From: Limisoma sp963590405
GTDB taxonomy: Bacteria > Bacteroidota > Bacteroidia > Bacteroidales > Muribaculaceae
Direction: 5' to 3'
Length of the DNA: 13,687 nt
Assembly: GCA_963590405.1 (NCBI GenBank)
Contig: CAVAPE010000063.1
Location: 1-13,687 of the forward strand
Part shown: positions 1 to 7,393 of the stretch, piece by piece
Layout of the letters: every line of letters begins with the position of its first letter
Numbering within the stretch: the stretch's first letter is position 1
Notes under the pieces: model-generated
What the model was told of the DNA's origin: nothing
Seen by the model: the letters and a program-made list of their open reading frames with translations, nothing else
Database searches by the model: none
Position numbers and translations under genes: made by a program

Positions 1-31
1 TAAAAATTTGCAACAAAAGTTGAGATTTTGC

Positions 32-61
32 TTGCATAATTAAAGATTGTGCGTAACTTTG
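32..61 (+). promoter_or_regulatory. Candidate Bacteroidota-type promoter of the his operon
   Basis: TAACTTTG at 54-61 matches the Bacteroidota -7 consensus TAnnTTTG exactly. A TTG at 32-34, a partial -33 box, lies 19 bp upstream, which is normal spacing. Transcription would start near 66-70, just ahead of the leader peptide start at 80. This is a consensus match only; no start site is measured. Confidence 0.7.
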
Positions 62-79
62 CAAACAAATAAACACTTT

Positions 80-145
80 ATGCTAACTATGCAACTTACA
101 CATCATCATCACCATGCCGTCCTTCCGCTTGAAGAGGTTGGCTGA
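80..145 (+). CDS. hisL: his operon leader peptide with five consecutive histidines
   Basis: This is a 21-codon open frame from ATG at 80 to TGA at 143-145, too short for most gene finders. It reads MLTMQLT, then five His codons in a row at 101-115 (CAT CAT CAT CAC CAT), then AVLPLEEVG. It lies between the candidate promoter and an intrinsic terminator ahead of hisG, which is the layout of a transcription attenuation control peptide. By analogy with the enterobacterial his leader, shortage of charged tRNA-His would stall the ribosome on the His run and favour the antiterminator. The peptide probably has no function beyond being translated. A second in-frame ATG at 89 could be the start and would still include the whole His run. 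There is no Shine-Dalgarno sequence, as is usual in this phylum. The His run is seen directly; the mechanism is inferred. Confidence 0.9.
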   Translation: MLTMQLTHHHHHAVLPLEEVG

Positions 146-200
146 TTGGCCATTGCGTAAGTTTCATATATGATTGACTACGAAACCGGTTGCCCTCTTC
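131..200 (+). promoter_or_regulatory. Candidate his antiterminator structure
   Basis: GAAGAGG at 131-137 is perfectly complementary to CCTCTTC at 194-200. Inside that pair, ATTGG at 145-149 can pair with CCGGT at 186-190 using two G-U pairs. The inner pairing takes bases from the 5' arm of the terminator, so the two structures exclude each other. The leader stop codon (143-145) lies within the upstream half. A ribosome that finishes the peptide would therefore mask it and allow termination, while one stalled on the His codons (101-115) would leave it free. These pairings were found by eye; no folding energies were computed. Confidence 0.6.
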
Positions 201-224
201 TGAGTGTGACCGGTTTCTTTTTTT
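182..224 (+). terminator. his attenuator: intrinsic terminator before hisG
   Basis: GAAACCGGT at 182-190 and ACCGGTTTC at 209-217 form a perfect 9-bp stem around an 18-nt loop. The stem is followed directly by seven T residues at 218-224. It sits 30 bp before hisG and 37 bp after the leader peptide stop, as expected for an attenuator. The 5' arm is shared with the proposed antiterminator. Confidence 0.88.
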
Positions 225-253
225 CATCGACAAATAAAAAAAACAGAAAAGAT

Positions 254-1105
254 ATGCTACGAATTGCTGTACAATCAAAAGGTCGTCTCTACGATGAGAC
301 GATGGAACTCCTTTCGGAGGCTGGTATCAAACTCACGGCGGTGAAGCGTTCGCTTCTCGTGCCAAGTCGCAATTTCCCAGTCGAACTCCTCTTTCTGCGC
401 GACGACGACATCCCCGACTCGGTTGCCACGGGCACTGCCGACCTTGGCATTGTGGGCTACAACGAGGTGCTGGAGAAGCAACGCGAGGTGGAGATTATCA
501 AGCGCTTGGGTTTCAGCCGCTGCCGCATCTCGCTCGCCGTGCCCAATGCAGCCGACTATAAGGATCTTTCGTGGTTTAACGGCAAGAAAATCGCTACGTC
601 CTATCCCGTAATCCTCAAAAAATTCTTTGCCGAACAGGGCATCTCCGCCGAACTCCACGAAATCAGCGGCTCCGTGGAGATTGCGCCGAGCATCGGTCTT
701 GCTGATGCCATCTTCGACATTGTGTCGTCGGGCAGCACGCTCATAAGCAACAACCTGAAGGAGGTGGAAAAGGTAATCGACTCCGAAGCCGTGCTTATCG
801 GCGGCAAGGCTCTCGACGCAGAGAAGAAAGAGGTGCTCGACGAACTCCTGTTCCGCTTCGAGGCAGTCAAGGCGGCGCAGGGAAAGAAATACATATTGAT
901 GAACGTGCCGCGCGCCAAACTCGACACCGTGCTCGAAATTCTCCCGGGCATCAAGAGCCCTACAATCCTTCCGCTCGCCGACAACAACTGGTGCTCCGTG
1001 CACACGGTGCTGGAGGAGAAATTCTTCTGGGAGATTATCAACAAACTCAAGGCTGCTGGCGCAGAAGGCATCCTCGTGCTGAACATCGAAAAAATGGTAT
1101 TGTAA
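254..1105 (+). CDS. hisG: ATP phosphoribosyltransferase, long form (HisG)
   Basis: HisG catalyses the first and committed step of histidine synthesis, joining ATP and PRPP to give phosphoribosyl-ATP. The 283-residue product opens MLRIAVQSKGRL. It has the HisG signature around residues 136-162 (EISGSVEIAPS, then GLADAIFDIVSSGSTL), which contacts the phosphates of PRPP. The length and a C-terminal block from about residue 209 (ILMNVPRAKLD to ILVLNIEKMVL) indicate the long form. That form carries an ACT-like regulatory domain for histidine feedback and does not need HisZ. I start it at ATG 254. An in-frame ATG at 170 would add 28 residues, but these are encoded by the attenuator terminator, so that start is very unlikely. 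hisD follows 3 nt after the stop. Expression is expected to be set by the upstream attenuator. Confidence 0.96.
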   Translation: MLRIAVQSKGRLYDETMELLSEAGIKLTAVKRSLLVPSRNFPVELLFLRDDDIPDSVATGTADLGIVGYNEVLEKQREVEIIKRLGFSRCRISLAVPNAADYKDLSWFNGKKIATSYPVILKKFFAEQGISAELHEISGSVEIAPSIGLADAIFDIVSSGSTLISNNLKEVEKVIDSEAVLIGGKALDAEKKEVLDELLFRFEAVKAAQGKKYILMNVPRAKLDTVLEILPGIKSPTILPLADNNWCSVHTVLEEKFFWEIINKLKAAGAEGILVLNIEKMVL

Positions 1106-1108
1106 GGA

Positions 1109-2413
1109 ATGGCAATGGAAATCAAGATATACAAAAATCCCGATGCCGCACGGCTTGCGGAGTTGCTCAGCCGCAATGCCAAAGGCGTTGCCGACATAGC
1201 CGACACCGTGCGCGGCATAATGGACGAGGTGAAGCAGCGCGGCGACGACGCACTGTTTGAACTGGAGCGCCGCTTCGACTGTCCGTCGCTCAGCGACCTG
1301 ATTGTGAGTGAGGCTGAATTTGACGAGGCAGAACAACTCGTCGACCCTAAACTAAAGGCGGCTATCGAGGTGGCGGAAAGAAACATACGCAAGTTTCATG
1401 CAGCGCAGGTGATGACCCCCATCGAAGTGGAGACAACGCCCGGCGTGGTGTGCCGGCAGAAAGCCGTGGCAATCAAGAATGTGGGACTGTATGTACCCGG
1501 CGGCAACGCACCGCTGTTTTCCACGGTGCTGATGCTCGCCGTGCCAGCCAACATTGCTGGATGCGCCAATGTGGTGCTCTGCACACCTCCGGGGAAGGAC
1601 GGCAAGATCAATCCCGCCATCCTCTTTGCTGCCCGATTGGCAGGTGTCGACAAGGTGTTTAAGGTAGGCGGCGCACAAGCCATTGCCGCCATGACCTACG
1701 GCACCGCCACCGTGCCGCGCGTCAATAAAATTTTCGGTCCGGGCAACAGATTCGTTATGGTAGCCAAGCAACTGGCGCAAGTGGGCGATGTGGCTATCGA
1801 CATGCCCGCCGGTCCGTCGGAGGTGATGATTGTTGCCGACGGCGCAGCCAACCCAACGTTTGTCGCTGCCGATTTCCTTTCGCAGTCGGAGCATGGTCCC
1901 GACAGCCAGTCCATCCTCGTCACCACCAGCGAAAGTCTTGCATCGGCGGTGGCGTCGGCAGTCAACACCCTGCTCGAACGCCTTCCACGTCAGGAGCACA
2001 TCAAGCAATCTCTGTCGAAGAGCAGCATCATCGTGGTCGATAGCGACGAAGCGATGATGGAGGTGGCAAACCAGTATGCCCCCGAGCATCTCATCATCAA
2101 CCACAGCGATGCCGAGAGGCTTGCCGCGATGGTAGAGAACGCTGGCAGCGTATTCCTCGGACAATATGCCTGCGAGAGCGCTGGCGACTATGCCTCAGGC
2201 ACCAACCACACCCTTCCCACGAGTGGCTACGCCCACGCTTATAGCGGTGTGAACATCGACAGTTTCACCAAAAAAATCACGTTCCAGAGCATCACGGCGC
2301 AAGGCATTGCCACCCTCGGACCAGTCATTGAGACCCTTGCCGAGGGCGAAAGTCTGGATGCCCACAAACTCGCTGCGACAGTGCGCATTGAGCAAGTCAA
2401 CGCTAAAAAATAG
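1109..2413 (+). CDS. hisD: Histidinol dehydrogenase (HisD)
   Basis: HisD is a zinc- and NAD-dependent enzyme that oxidises L-histidinol to L-histidine in two steps, the last two of the pathway. The 434-residue product is the same length as the E. coli enzyme. The residues known there fall at the same numbers: zinc ligands Gln259, His262, Asp360 and His419, and catalytic Glu326-His327 (in YAPEHL). Other family blocks are GLYVPGGNAPLFSTVLM near 126-142, GGAQAIAAMTYGT near 187-199, FGPGNRFV near 209-216 and DMPAGPSE near 231-238. A second ATG at 1115 would remove only two residues; the 1109 start gives the E. coli numbering. The gene is 3 nt behind hisG and 11 nt ahead of hisC, so it is clearly in the same operon. 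All active-site residues are present. Confidence 0.97.
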   Translation: MAMEIKIYKNPDAARLAELLSRNAKGVADIADTVRGIMDEVKQRGDDALFELERRFDCPSLSDLIVSEAEFDEAEQLVDPKLKAAIEVAERNIRKFHAAQVMTPIEVETTPGVVCRQKAVAIKNVGLYVPGGNAPLFSTVLMLAVPANIAGCANVVLCTPPGKDGKINPAILFAARLAGVDKVFKVGGAQAIAAMTYGTATVPRVNKIFGPGNRFVMVAKQLAQVGDVAIDMPAGPSEVMIVADGAANPTFVAADFLSQSEHGPDSQSILVTTSESLASAVASAVNTLLERLPRQEHIKQSLSKSSIIVVDSDEAMMEVANQYAPEHLIINHSDAERLAAMVENAGSVFLGQYACESAGDYASGTNHTLPTSGYAHAYSGVNIDSFTKKITFQSITAQGIATLGPVIETLAEGESLDAHKLAATVRIEQVNAKK

Positions 2414-2418
2414 GAGGT
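2412..2418 (+). promoter_or_regulatory. Strong Shine-Dalgarno sequence before hisC
   Basis: AGGAGGT lies 6 nt before the hisC ATG at 2425 and overlaps the last bases of hisD. This is a near-ideal Shine-Dalgarno sequence at ideal spacing. None of the other genes here has one, in keeping with the phylum's weak use of this signal. It fixes the hisC start and may allow independent re-initiation after hisD. Confidence 0.75.
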
Positions 2419-2424
2419 AAGATT

Positions 2425-3459
2425 ATGGATTTGAAAAAGATTGTCAGGGAAAACATTTATAACCTTGAGCCTTACAGTTGCGCCCGCAACGAGTTCAGCG
2501 GCGAAGCATCCGTGTGGCTTGATGCCAACGAAAGTCCGTACAACGAACCATATAACCGCTATCCCGACCCGCTGCAGTTGGAGGTGAAGCGGCTCATCAG
2601 CCAGCAGCGCGGCGTGGTTGCCGACCAGATATTTCTCGGCGTGGGCAGCGACGAATGTATTGATATGGTTTACCGCGTGTTCTGCCGCCCCGGCGTCGAC
2701 AATGTGGTAGCCATCGAGCCCACCTACGGCATGTATGAGGTTTGCGCTGCCGTCAACGACATCGAGTATCGCCGCGCCCCATTGACGGCTGATTTCGCCA
2801 TCGACATAGAGAAAATCTTCGAGAAGATTGACACCAACACAAAGGTGGTGTGGATTTGTTCGCCGAACAACCCTACGGGAAACGCCTTCTCGCGCGACGC
2901 CATCGAGGCTGTCTGCGCTGGTTTCAGCGGCATTGTGGTGGTCGACGAGGCGTATGTCGACTTCTCGACCAAGGGAAGTATGGCAACGCAACTCTATCGC
3001 TATCCAAACCTTGTGGTGATGCAGACACTGTCGAAGGCGTGGGCGAGTGCGTCGGTGCGCCTCGGAGCCGCCTTCGCCTCGAAAGAGATTATTGACATCT
3101 TCAACAAGGTGAAATACCCCTACAACATCAACCTTCTCACTCAGCGCTATGCCATCGACATGCTCAGCCGCAAGGAGCAGGTGGCGGAATGGGTGGCGCG
3201 GCTCGTTGCAGAGCGCAAACGCCTCGCCGAGCGTCTGCCAGCGATTGCCTGTGTGGAAAAGGTGTTTGATTCCGATGCCAACTTCCTGCTTGTTCGCGTG
3301 ACCGATGCCGATGCTGTCTATGCCTATCTGCAAGGGCGAGGCATCGTGGTGCGCAACCGCAACCGCGTGGCTCTCTGCAAGGGCTGCCTCCGCTTCTCCG
3401 TCGGCACGGAAGAAGAAAACAACGCTCTGATTTCAGCACTTGACGAATATGGAAAATAA
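2425..3459 (+). CDS. hisC: Histidinol-phosphate aminotransferase (HisC)
   Basis: HisC is a PLP enzyme that transfers an amino group from glutamate to imidazole-acetol phosphate, giving histidinol phosphate. The 344-residue protein has the fold-type I aminotransferase pattern: LDANESPYN near residues 32-40 (substrate end), SPNNPTGN at 146-153 with Asn149, VVDEAYVDF at 172-180 with Asp174 (PLP ring nitrogen) and Tyr177, and the Schiff-base lysine Lys204 in TLSKAW. Arg212 follows in SVRLGAAF. The C-terminal RFSVGTEEEN block is also typical. The start is ATG 2425, supported by the AGGAGGT upstream. Its last 11 nt overlap the start of hisB, suggesting translational coupling. No defect is seen. Confidence 0.96.
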   Translation: MDLKKIVRENIYNLEPYSCARNEFSGEASVWLDANESPYNEPYNRYPDPLQLEVKRLISQQRGVVADQIFLGVGSDECIDMVYRVFCRPGVDNVVAIEPTYGMYEVCAAVNDIEYRRAPLTADFAIDIEKIFEKIDTNTKVVWICSPNNPTGNAFSRDAIEAVCAGFSGIVVVDEAYVDFSTKGSMATQLYRYPNLVVMQTLSKAWASASVRLGAAFASKEIIDIFNKVKYPYNINLLTQRYAIDMLSRKEQVAEWVARLVAERKRLAERLPAIACVEKVFDSDANFLLVRVTDADAVYAYLQGRGIVVRNRNRVALCKGCLRFSVGTEEENNALISALDEYGK

Positions 3460-4585
3460 GAAACGAATACTTTTTGTTGACCGCGATGGGACACTCGTTG
3501 TGGAGCCGCCGGTCGACTATCAACTCGACTCGTTGGAGAAACTCGAATTTGTTCCAGGCGTGTTCCGCAATATGCACTTCATCGCCACGACGCTCGACTT
3601 CGAACTCGTGATGGTGACCAATCAGGACGGACTCGGCACTGCGTCGTTCCCGATGGAAGACTTCCTTCCGCCGCACGAAAAGATGCTCAAAGCCTTTGAG
3701 GGCGAGGGCGTGACTTTCGACGACATCGTGATTGACCGCACTTTCGAACATGAACACAAGCCCACGCGCAAGCCTGGCACGGCGCTGCTCACCAAATACA
3801 TGACAGGCAACTACGACCTTGCTGGCTCGTTTGTGATCGGCGACCGACTGACCGACATACAGTTGGCGAAAAACCTCGGCTGCAAGGGCATCTTGCTACG
3901 CACCGACGGGATGGGTAAGGACGAGTTGGAAAACGCTGGGCTGGCTGAGAGTTGCGCACTGGTGGCAGACTCGTGGGACCGCATAGCCGACTTCCTGCGT
4001 GGCGGTAGTCGCACGGCTGAGGTGCACCGCGCCACGGCGGAAACCGACATCCTCGTGCGCCTTGATCTCGACGGTCACGGCGTGTGCGACATCTCCACTG
4101 GCTTGGGTTTCTTCGACCACATGCTCAACCAGATTGGCCGTCACGCCGGCTTCGACCTCACGATAAAGGCGAAAGGCGACCTCTACGTGGACGAGCACCA
4201 CACCATCGAGGACACCGCTCTCGCACTCGGCGAGGCGCTGCGCCGAGCACTCGGCGACAAGCGCGGCATTGAGCGCTACGGCTTTGTGCTGCCCATGGAC
4301 GACTGCGACTGCACGGTGGCGCTCGACTTCGGCGGACGCCCGTGGCTGGTGTGGGAGGCAGACTTCAAGCGTGAGCGCATCGGCGAGATGCCTACGGAGA
4401 TGTTCTTGCACTTCTTTAAGAGCCTCAGCGATGCTGCCGCGATGAACCTCTATATCCACGCCGACGGCACCAATGAGCACCACAAAATCGAAGGAATCTT
4501 CAAGGCTTTTGCGCGCTCCCTGCGGGCAGCCTCGCGCCGCGACGTGCTACGCTACGAATTGCCCTCGACGAAAGGCGCGTTGTAG
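3449..4585 (+). CDS. hisB: Bifunctional histidinol-phosphatase / imidazoleglycerol-phosphate dehydratase (HisB)
   Basis: This single chain of 378 residues performs two non-adjacent steps of histidine synthesis. The N-terminal HAD phosphatase half (about 1-185) has DRDGT with nucleophile Asp11 and Asp13, VMVTNQDG near 54-61, and GDRLTD at 131-136. It dephosphorylates histidinol phosphate. The C-terminal half (about 190-378) is the manganese-dependent IGP dehydratase. It has FFDHMLNQIGRH, DEHHTIEDTALALGEAL, GDKRGIERYGFVLPMDD and EHHKIEGIFKAFARSLR, so the metal-binding His clusters are intact. In the phosphatase half, the four Cys/His zinc ligands of the E. coli protein are not visible: the matching loop reads DRTFEHEHKPTRKPG. 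I start at ATG 3449; a TTG at 3440 in the same frame would add three residues and deepen the hisC overlap from 11 to 20 nt. Confidence 0.96.
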   Translation: MENKKRILFVDRDGTLVVEPPVDYQLDSLEKLEFVPGVFRNMHFIATTLDFELVMVTNQDGLGTASFPMEDFLPPHEKMLKAFEGEGVTFDDIVIDRTFEHEHKPTRKPGTALLTKYMTGNYDLAGSFVIGDRLTDIQLAKNLGCKGILLRTDGMGKDELENAGLAESCALVADSWDRIADFLRGGSRTAEVHRATAETDILVRLDLDGHGVCDISTGLGFFDHMLNQIGRHAGFDLTIKAKGDLYVDEHHTIEDTALALGEALRRALGDKRGIERYGFVLPMDDCDCTVALDFGGRPWLVWEADFKRERIGEMPTEMFLHFFKSLSDAAAMNLYIHADGTNEHHKIEGIFKAFARSLRAASRRDVLRYELPSTKGAL

Positions 4586-4606
4586 CCGATTTTGGCAATA
4601 AATTAT

Positions 4607-4614
4607 TACTTTTG
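4607..4614 (+). promoter_or_regulatory. Candidate -7 promoter box for argH
   Basis: TACTTTTG fits TAnnTTTG exactly and lies 26 bp before the argH ATG, in the only AT-rich gap of this gene run. The nearest clear TTTG (4591-4594) is just 12 bp upstream, so there is no well-spaced -33 box. argH may therefore have its own promoter as well as receiving read-through from the his genes. No terminator is seen between hisB and argH. Confidence 0.5.
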
Positions 4615-4640
4615 CAGCATAATTACGATAATTGCAAACT

Positions 4641-5978
4641 ATGGCATCTAAACTTTGGGAAAAATCCGTGGAAGTGAACCACGATGTGGAGACCTACACC
4701 GTAGGTCTTGACCGCGAAATGGACTTGTATCTTGCGCCTTACGACGTGCTCGGCTCAATGGCACACATCACCATGCTCGAAAGCATCGGACTGCTCACTA
4801 AGGACGAGTTGGCAAGTCTACTCGCCGAGATGAAGGAAATCTACCACGAAGCCACCGAAGGCAAATTTGTGATTGAAGAGGGCGTTGAAGACGTGCACTC
4901 GCAGGTGGAACTGATGCTCACACGCCGCCTTGGCGACATCGGCAAGAAAATCCATTCCGGACGCTCGCGCAACGACCAAGTGATGGTCGACCTCAAACTT
5001 TTCATGCGTTCCGAAATCGAAGCCGTGGCTCTCACCACGCAGAAACTCTTCGCCACGCTCATCTCCCAAAGCAACCGCTATAAGGATGTCATCATCCCGG
5101 GCTACACCCATCTGCAGGTGGCTATGCCATCGTCGTTCGGCTTGTGGTTTGGCGCATACGCCGAGAGCCTTGCCGACGACCTAATGGTACTTCAGGCTGC
5201 CTATCGTGTAACCAACCGCAATCCCCTCGGCAGCGCAGCCGGCTATGGCTCGTCGTTTCCGCTCGACCGCAGCATGACCACACGTCTGCTCGGCTTCGAG
5301 TCGATGAACTACAATGTGGTCTACGCTCAGATGGGACGCGGCAAGACAGAGCGAACGGTGGCTAATGCCCTTGCTGGCATTGCCTCTACGGTGTCGCGCT
5401 TGGCTTTTGATGCTTGCCTGTTCAACTCGCAGAACTTCGGTTTTATCAAGTTGCCTGACGAATATACCACAGGTTCGTCGATTATGCCCCACAAGAAAAA
5501 CCCCGACGTGTTTGAACTGACACGCGCCAAATGCAACCGACTTCAGGCGTTGCCCTATCAGATTACGCTGATACTCAACAACCTCCCGTCGGGCTATTTC
5601 CGCGACATGCAACTCATCAAAGAGGCATTCCTGCCTGCATTCGACGAGTTGAAGTCCATCCTGACCATGGTCAACGCTATGCTTTCGGAAATCAAGGTAA
5701 ACACCGACGTGGTGAGCGACGACCGCTATAAATTCATGTTCTCTGTGGAAGAAGTAAACCGCCTCACGCGCGAAGGGATGCCATTCCGCGACGCCTACAA
5801 GAAAGTGGGTCTCGACATCGAGGCAGGACGCTTTGAGCCCGTCAAGGAAGTGCACCACACCCACGAAGGCTCTATCGGCAACCTCTGCAACGACCGCATC
5901 GAGAAACTCTTTGCCGACACTCTCGCATCGTTCCATTTCGAGGACTACCACCGCGCCATCGACGAACTGATAAAATAG
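4641..5978 (+). CDS. argH: Argininosuccinate lyase (ArgH)
   Basis: ArgH cleaves argininosuccinate to arginine and fumarate, the last step of arginine synthesis. The 445-residue protein belongs to the fumarase/aspartase superfamily. It shows the three conserved blocks: HSGRSRNDQV at about 105-114, the PGYTHLQVAMP block with catalytic His157, and the flexible-loop signature GSSIMPHKKNPD at 278-289, which carries the catalytic serine. I chose ATG 4641 (MASKLWEKS), which gives the family's normal N-terminus. A TTG at 4632 in frame would add three residues and has no support. The gene is 55 bp behind hisB on the same strand with a candidate promoter between them. No other arginine genes are in the window. 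The next gene starts 5 bp after the stop. Confidence 0.96.
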   Translation: MASKLWEKSVEVNHDVETYTVGLDREMDLYLAPYDVLGSMAHITMLESIGLLTKDELASLLAEMKEIYHEATEGKFVIEEGVEDVHSQVELMLTRRLGDIGKKIHSGRSRNDQVMVDLKLFMRSEIEAVALTTQKLFATLISQSNRYKDVIIPGYTHLQVAMPSSFGLWFGAYAESLADDLMVLQAAYRVTNRNPLGSAAGYGSSFPLDRSMTTRLLGFESMNYNVVYAQMGRGKTERTVANALAGIASTVSRLAFDACLFNSQNFGFIKLPDEYTTGSSIMPHKKNPDVFELTRAKCNRLQALPYQITLILNNLPSGYFRDMQLIKEAFLPAFDELKSILTMVNAMLSEIKVNTDVVSDDRYKFMFSVEEVNRLTREGMPFRDAYKKVGLDIEAGRFEPVKEVHHTHEGSIGNLCNDRIEKLFADTLASFHFEDYHRAIDELIK

Positions 5979-5983
5979 GGGAT

Positions 5984-6459
5984 ATGAAACGCGTTCTCAA
6001 ACTCTTGTCGCTCTGCCTCCTGCTCGCCGTTGCAACGGCTTGCGAGTCGGTCGACAGCCAGCGCATCCCAGCGCTCAACGTCAACATCGACTTGAGTAAT
6101 GCCGGACTGTGGCAGGTGTATGGCGTGAGCGGCTATGGTCAGTGCCGCATCTTCGACCGCAACCAGCGCATCCCGGCAGATTTCACCTTCACCGACCGCA
6201 CCTATACTGGCTTCGGCGGCGTGCTTCTCGTCTATGGCATCAACGGACCTGTGGCTTACGACCGCGCGTGTCCCGTGGAAGTGGACAAAAATGTGCCGCT
6301 CTATTTCGATTCCGAGACTCTTGAGGCGTTCTGCGCCAAATGCGGCTCGCGCTTCAATGTTTGCGAGGCCGACGGCGTACCCATCAAAGGCAGCGCCCTC
6401 GAAAACCGCTACGGCCTGCAGCGCCTGTCGGTCGTTCCCGCCAACGGCGGCTACGTCAT
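5984..6459 (+). CDS. Small lipoprotein with degenerate Rieske-like domain (3' end in gap)
   Basis: 158 codons are readable before the sequence becomes N. The start MKRVLKLLSLCLLLAVATAC is a lipoprotein signal peptide with the likely lipidated cysteine at residue 20, so the protein should be membrane-anchored and face the periplasm or cell exterior. The mature part contains ACPVEV, then about 20 residues later FCAKCGSRFNVCEADG, then a GxxLENRYGLQRL block. The spacing resembles a Rieske [2Fe-2S] domain (CxH...CxxH followed by a G-P/A-L turn). However, both histidine positions are replaced: Cys-Pro-Val instead of C-x-H, and CAKC instead of C-x-x-H. Function is unknown and a cluster is unproven. 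It starts 5 bp after argH, so it is probably co-transcribed. The frame is still open at 6459 with a GGYV(I/M) ending, so only a few residues may be missing. Confidence 0.75.
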
Positions 6460-7388
6460 NNNNNNNNNNNNNNNNNNNNNNNNNNNNNNNNNNNNNNNNN
6501 NNNNNNNNNNNNNNNNNNNNNNNNNNNNNNNNNNNNNNNNNNNNNNNNNNNNNNNNNNNNNNNNNNNNNNNNNNNNNNNNNNNNNNNNNNNNNNNNNNNN
6601 NNNNNNNNNNNNNNNNNNNNNNNNNNNNNNNNNNNNNNNNNNNNNNNNNNNNNNNNNNNNNNNNNNNNNNNNNNNNNNNNNNNNNNNNNNNNNNNNNNNN
6701 NNNNNNNNNNNNNNNNNNNNNNNNNNNNNNNNNNNNNNNNNNNNNNNNNNNNNNNNNNNNNNNNNNNNNNNNNNNNNNNNNNNNNNNNNNNNNNNNNNNN
6801 NNNNNNNNNNNNNNNNNNNNNNNNNNNNNNNNNNNNNNNNNNNNNNNNNNNNNNNNNNNNNNNNNNNNNNNNNNNNNNNNNNNNNNNNNNNNNNNNNNNN
6901 NNNNNNNNNNNNNNNNNNNNNNNNNNNNNNNNNNNNNNNNNNNNNNNNNNNNNNNNNNNNNNNNNNNNNNNNNNNNNNNNNNNNNNNNNNNNNNNNNNNN
7001 NNNNNNNNNNNNNNNNNNNNNNNNNNNNNNNNNNNNNNNNNNNNNNNNNNNNNNNNNNNNNNNNNNNNNNNNNNNNNNNNNNNNNNNNNNNNNNNNNNNN
7101 NNNNNNNNNNNNNNNNNNNNNNNNNNNNNNNNNNNNNNNNNNNNNNNNNNNNNNNNNNNNNNNNNNNNNNNNNNNNNNNNNNNNNNNNNNNNNNNNNNNN
7201 NNNNNNNNNNNNNNNNNNNNNNNNNNNNNNNNNNNNNNNNNNNNNNNNNNNNNNNNNNNNNNNNNNNNNNNNNNNNNNNNNNNNNNNNNNNNNNNNNNNN
7301 NNNNNNNNNNNNNNNNNNNNNNNNNNNNNNNNNNNNNNNNNNNNNNNNNNNNNNNNNNNNNNNNNNNNNNNNNNNNNNNNNNNNNNNN
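6460..7388. other. Assembly gap (929 N)
   Basis: All bases are N, so nothing can be annotated. The gap hides the end of the lipoprotein gene, any terminator for it, and whatever lies downstream of tRNA-Lys on the minus strand. Its size is probably a scaffolding estimate. Any open frame drawn across it is meaningless. Confidence 0.99.
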
Positions 7389-7393
7389 TTTTG

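Noticed and set aside
1..10. TAAAAATTTG as a second promoter box upstream of the his leader
   Set aside because: It has three rather than two bases between TA and TTTG and no upstream sequence is available to look for a -33 box. The box at 54-61 is exact and better placed.
101..115. CAT repeat as a microsatellite
   Set aside because: It is in frame in a short leader ORF placed between a promoter and a terminator ahead of hisG, so the His-codon explanation is far better.
275..1336. Long minus-strand open frame opposite hisG and hisD (and similar ones opposite hisC, argH, prfB, obgE)
   Set aside because: These are antisense shadows of GC-rich genes with strong codon bias. Their translations are rich in His, Arg and Val with no recognisable domain, and the + strand genes are certain.
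3440..3448. TTG start for hisB, and likewise the TTG at 4632 for argH
   Set aside because: Each adds only three residues ahead of an ATG that already gives the normal family N-terminus.
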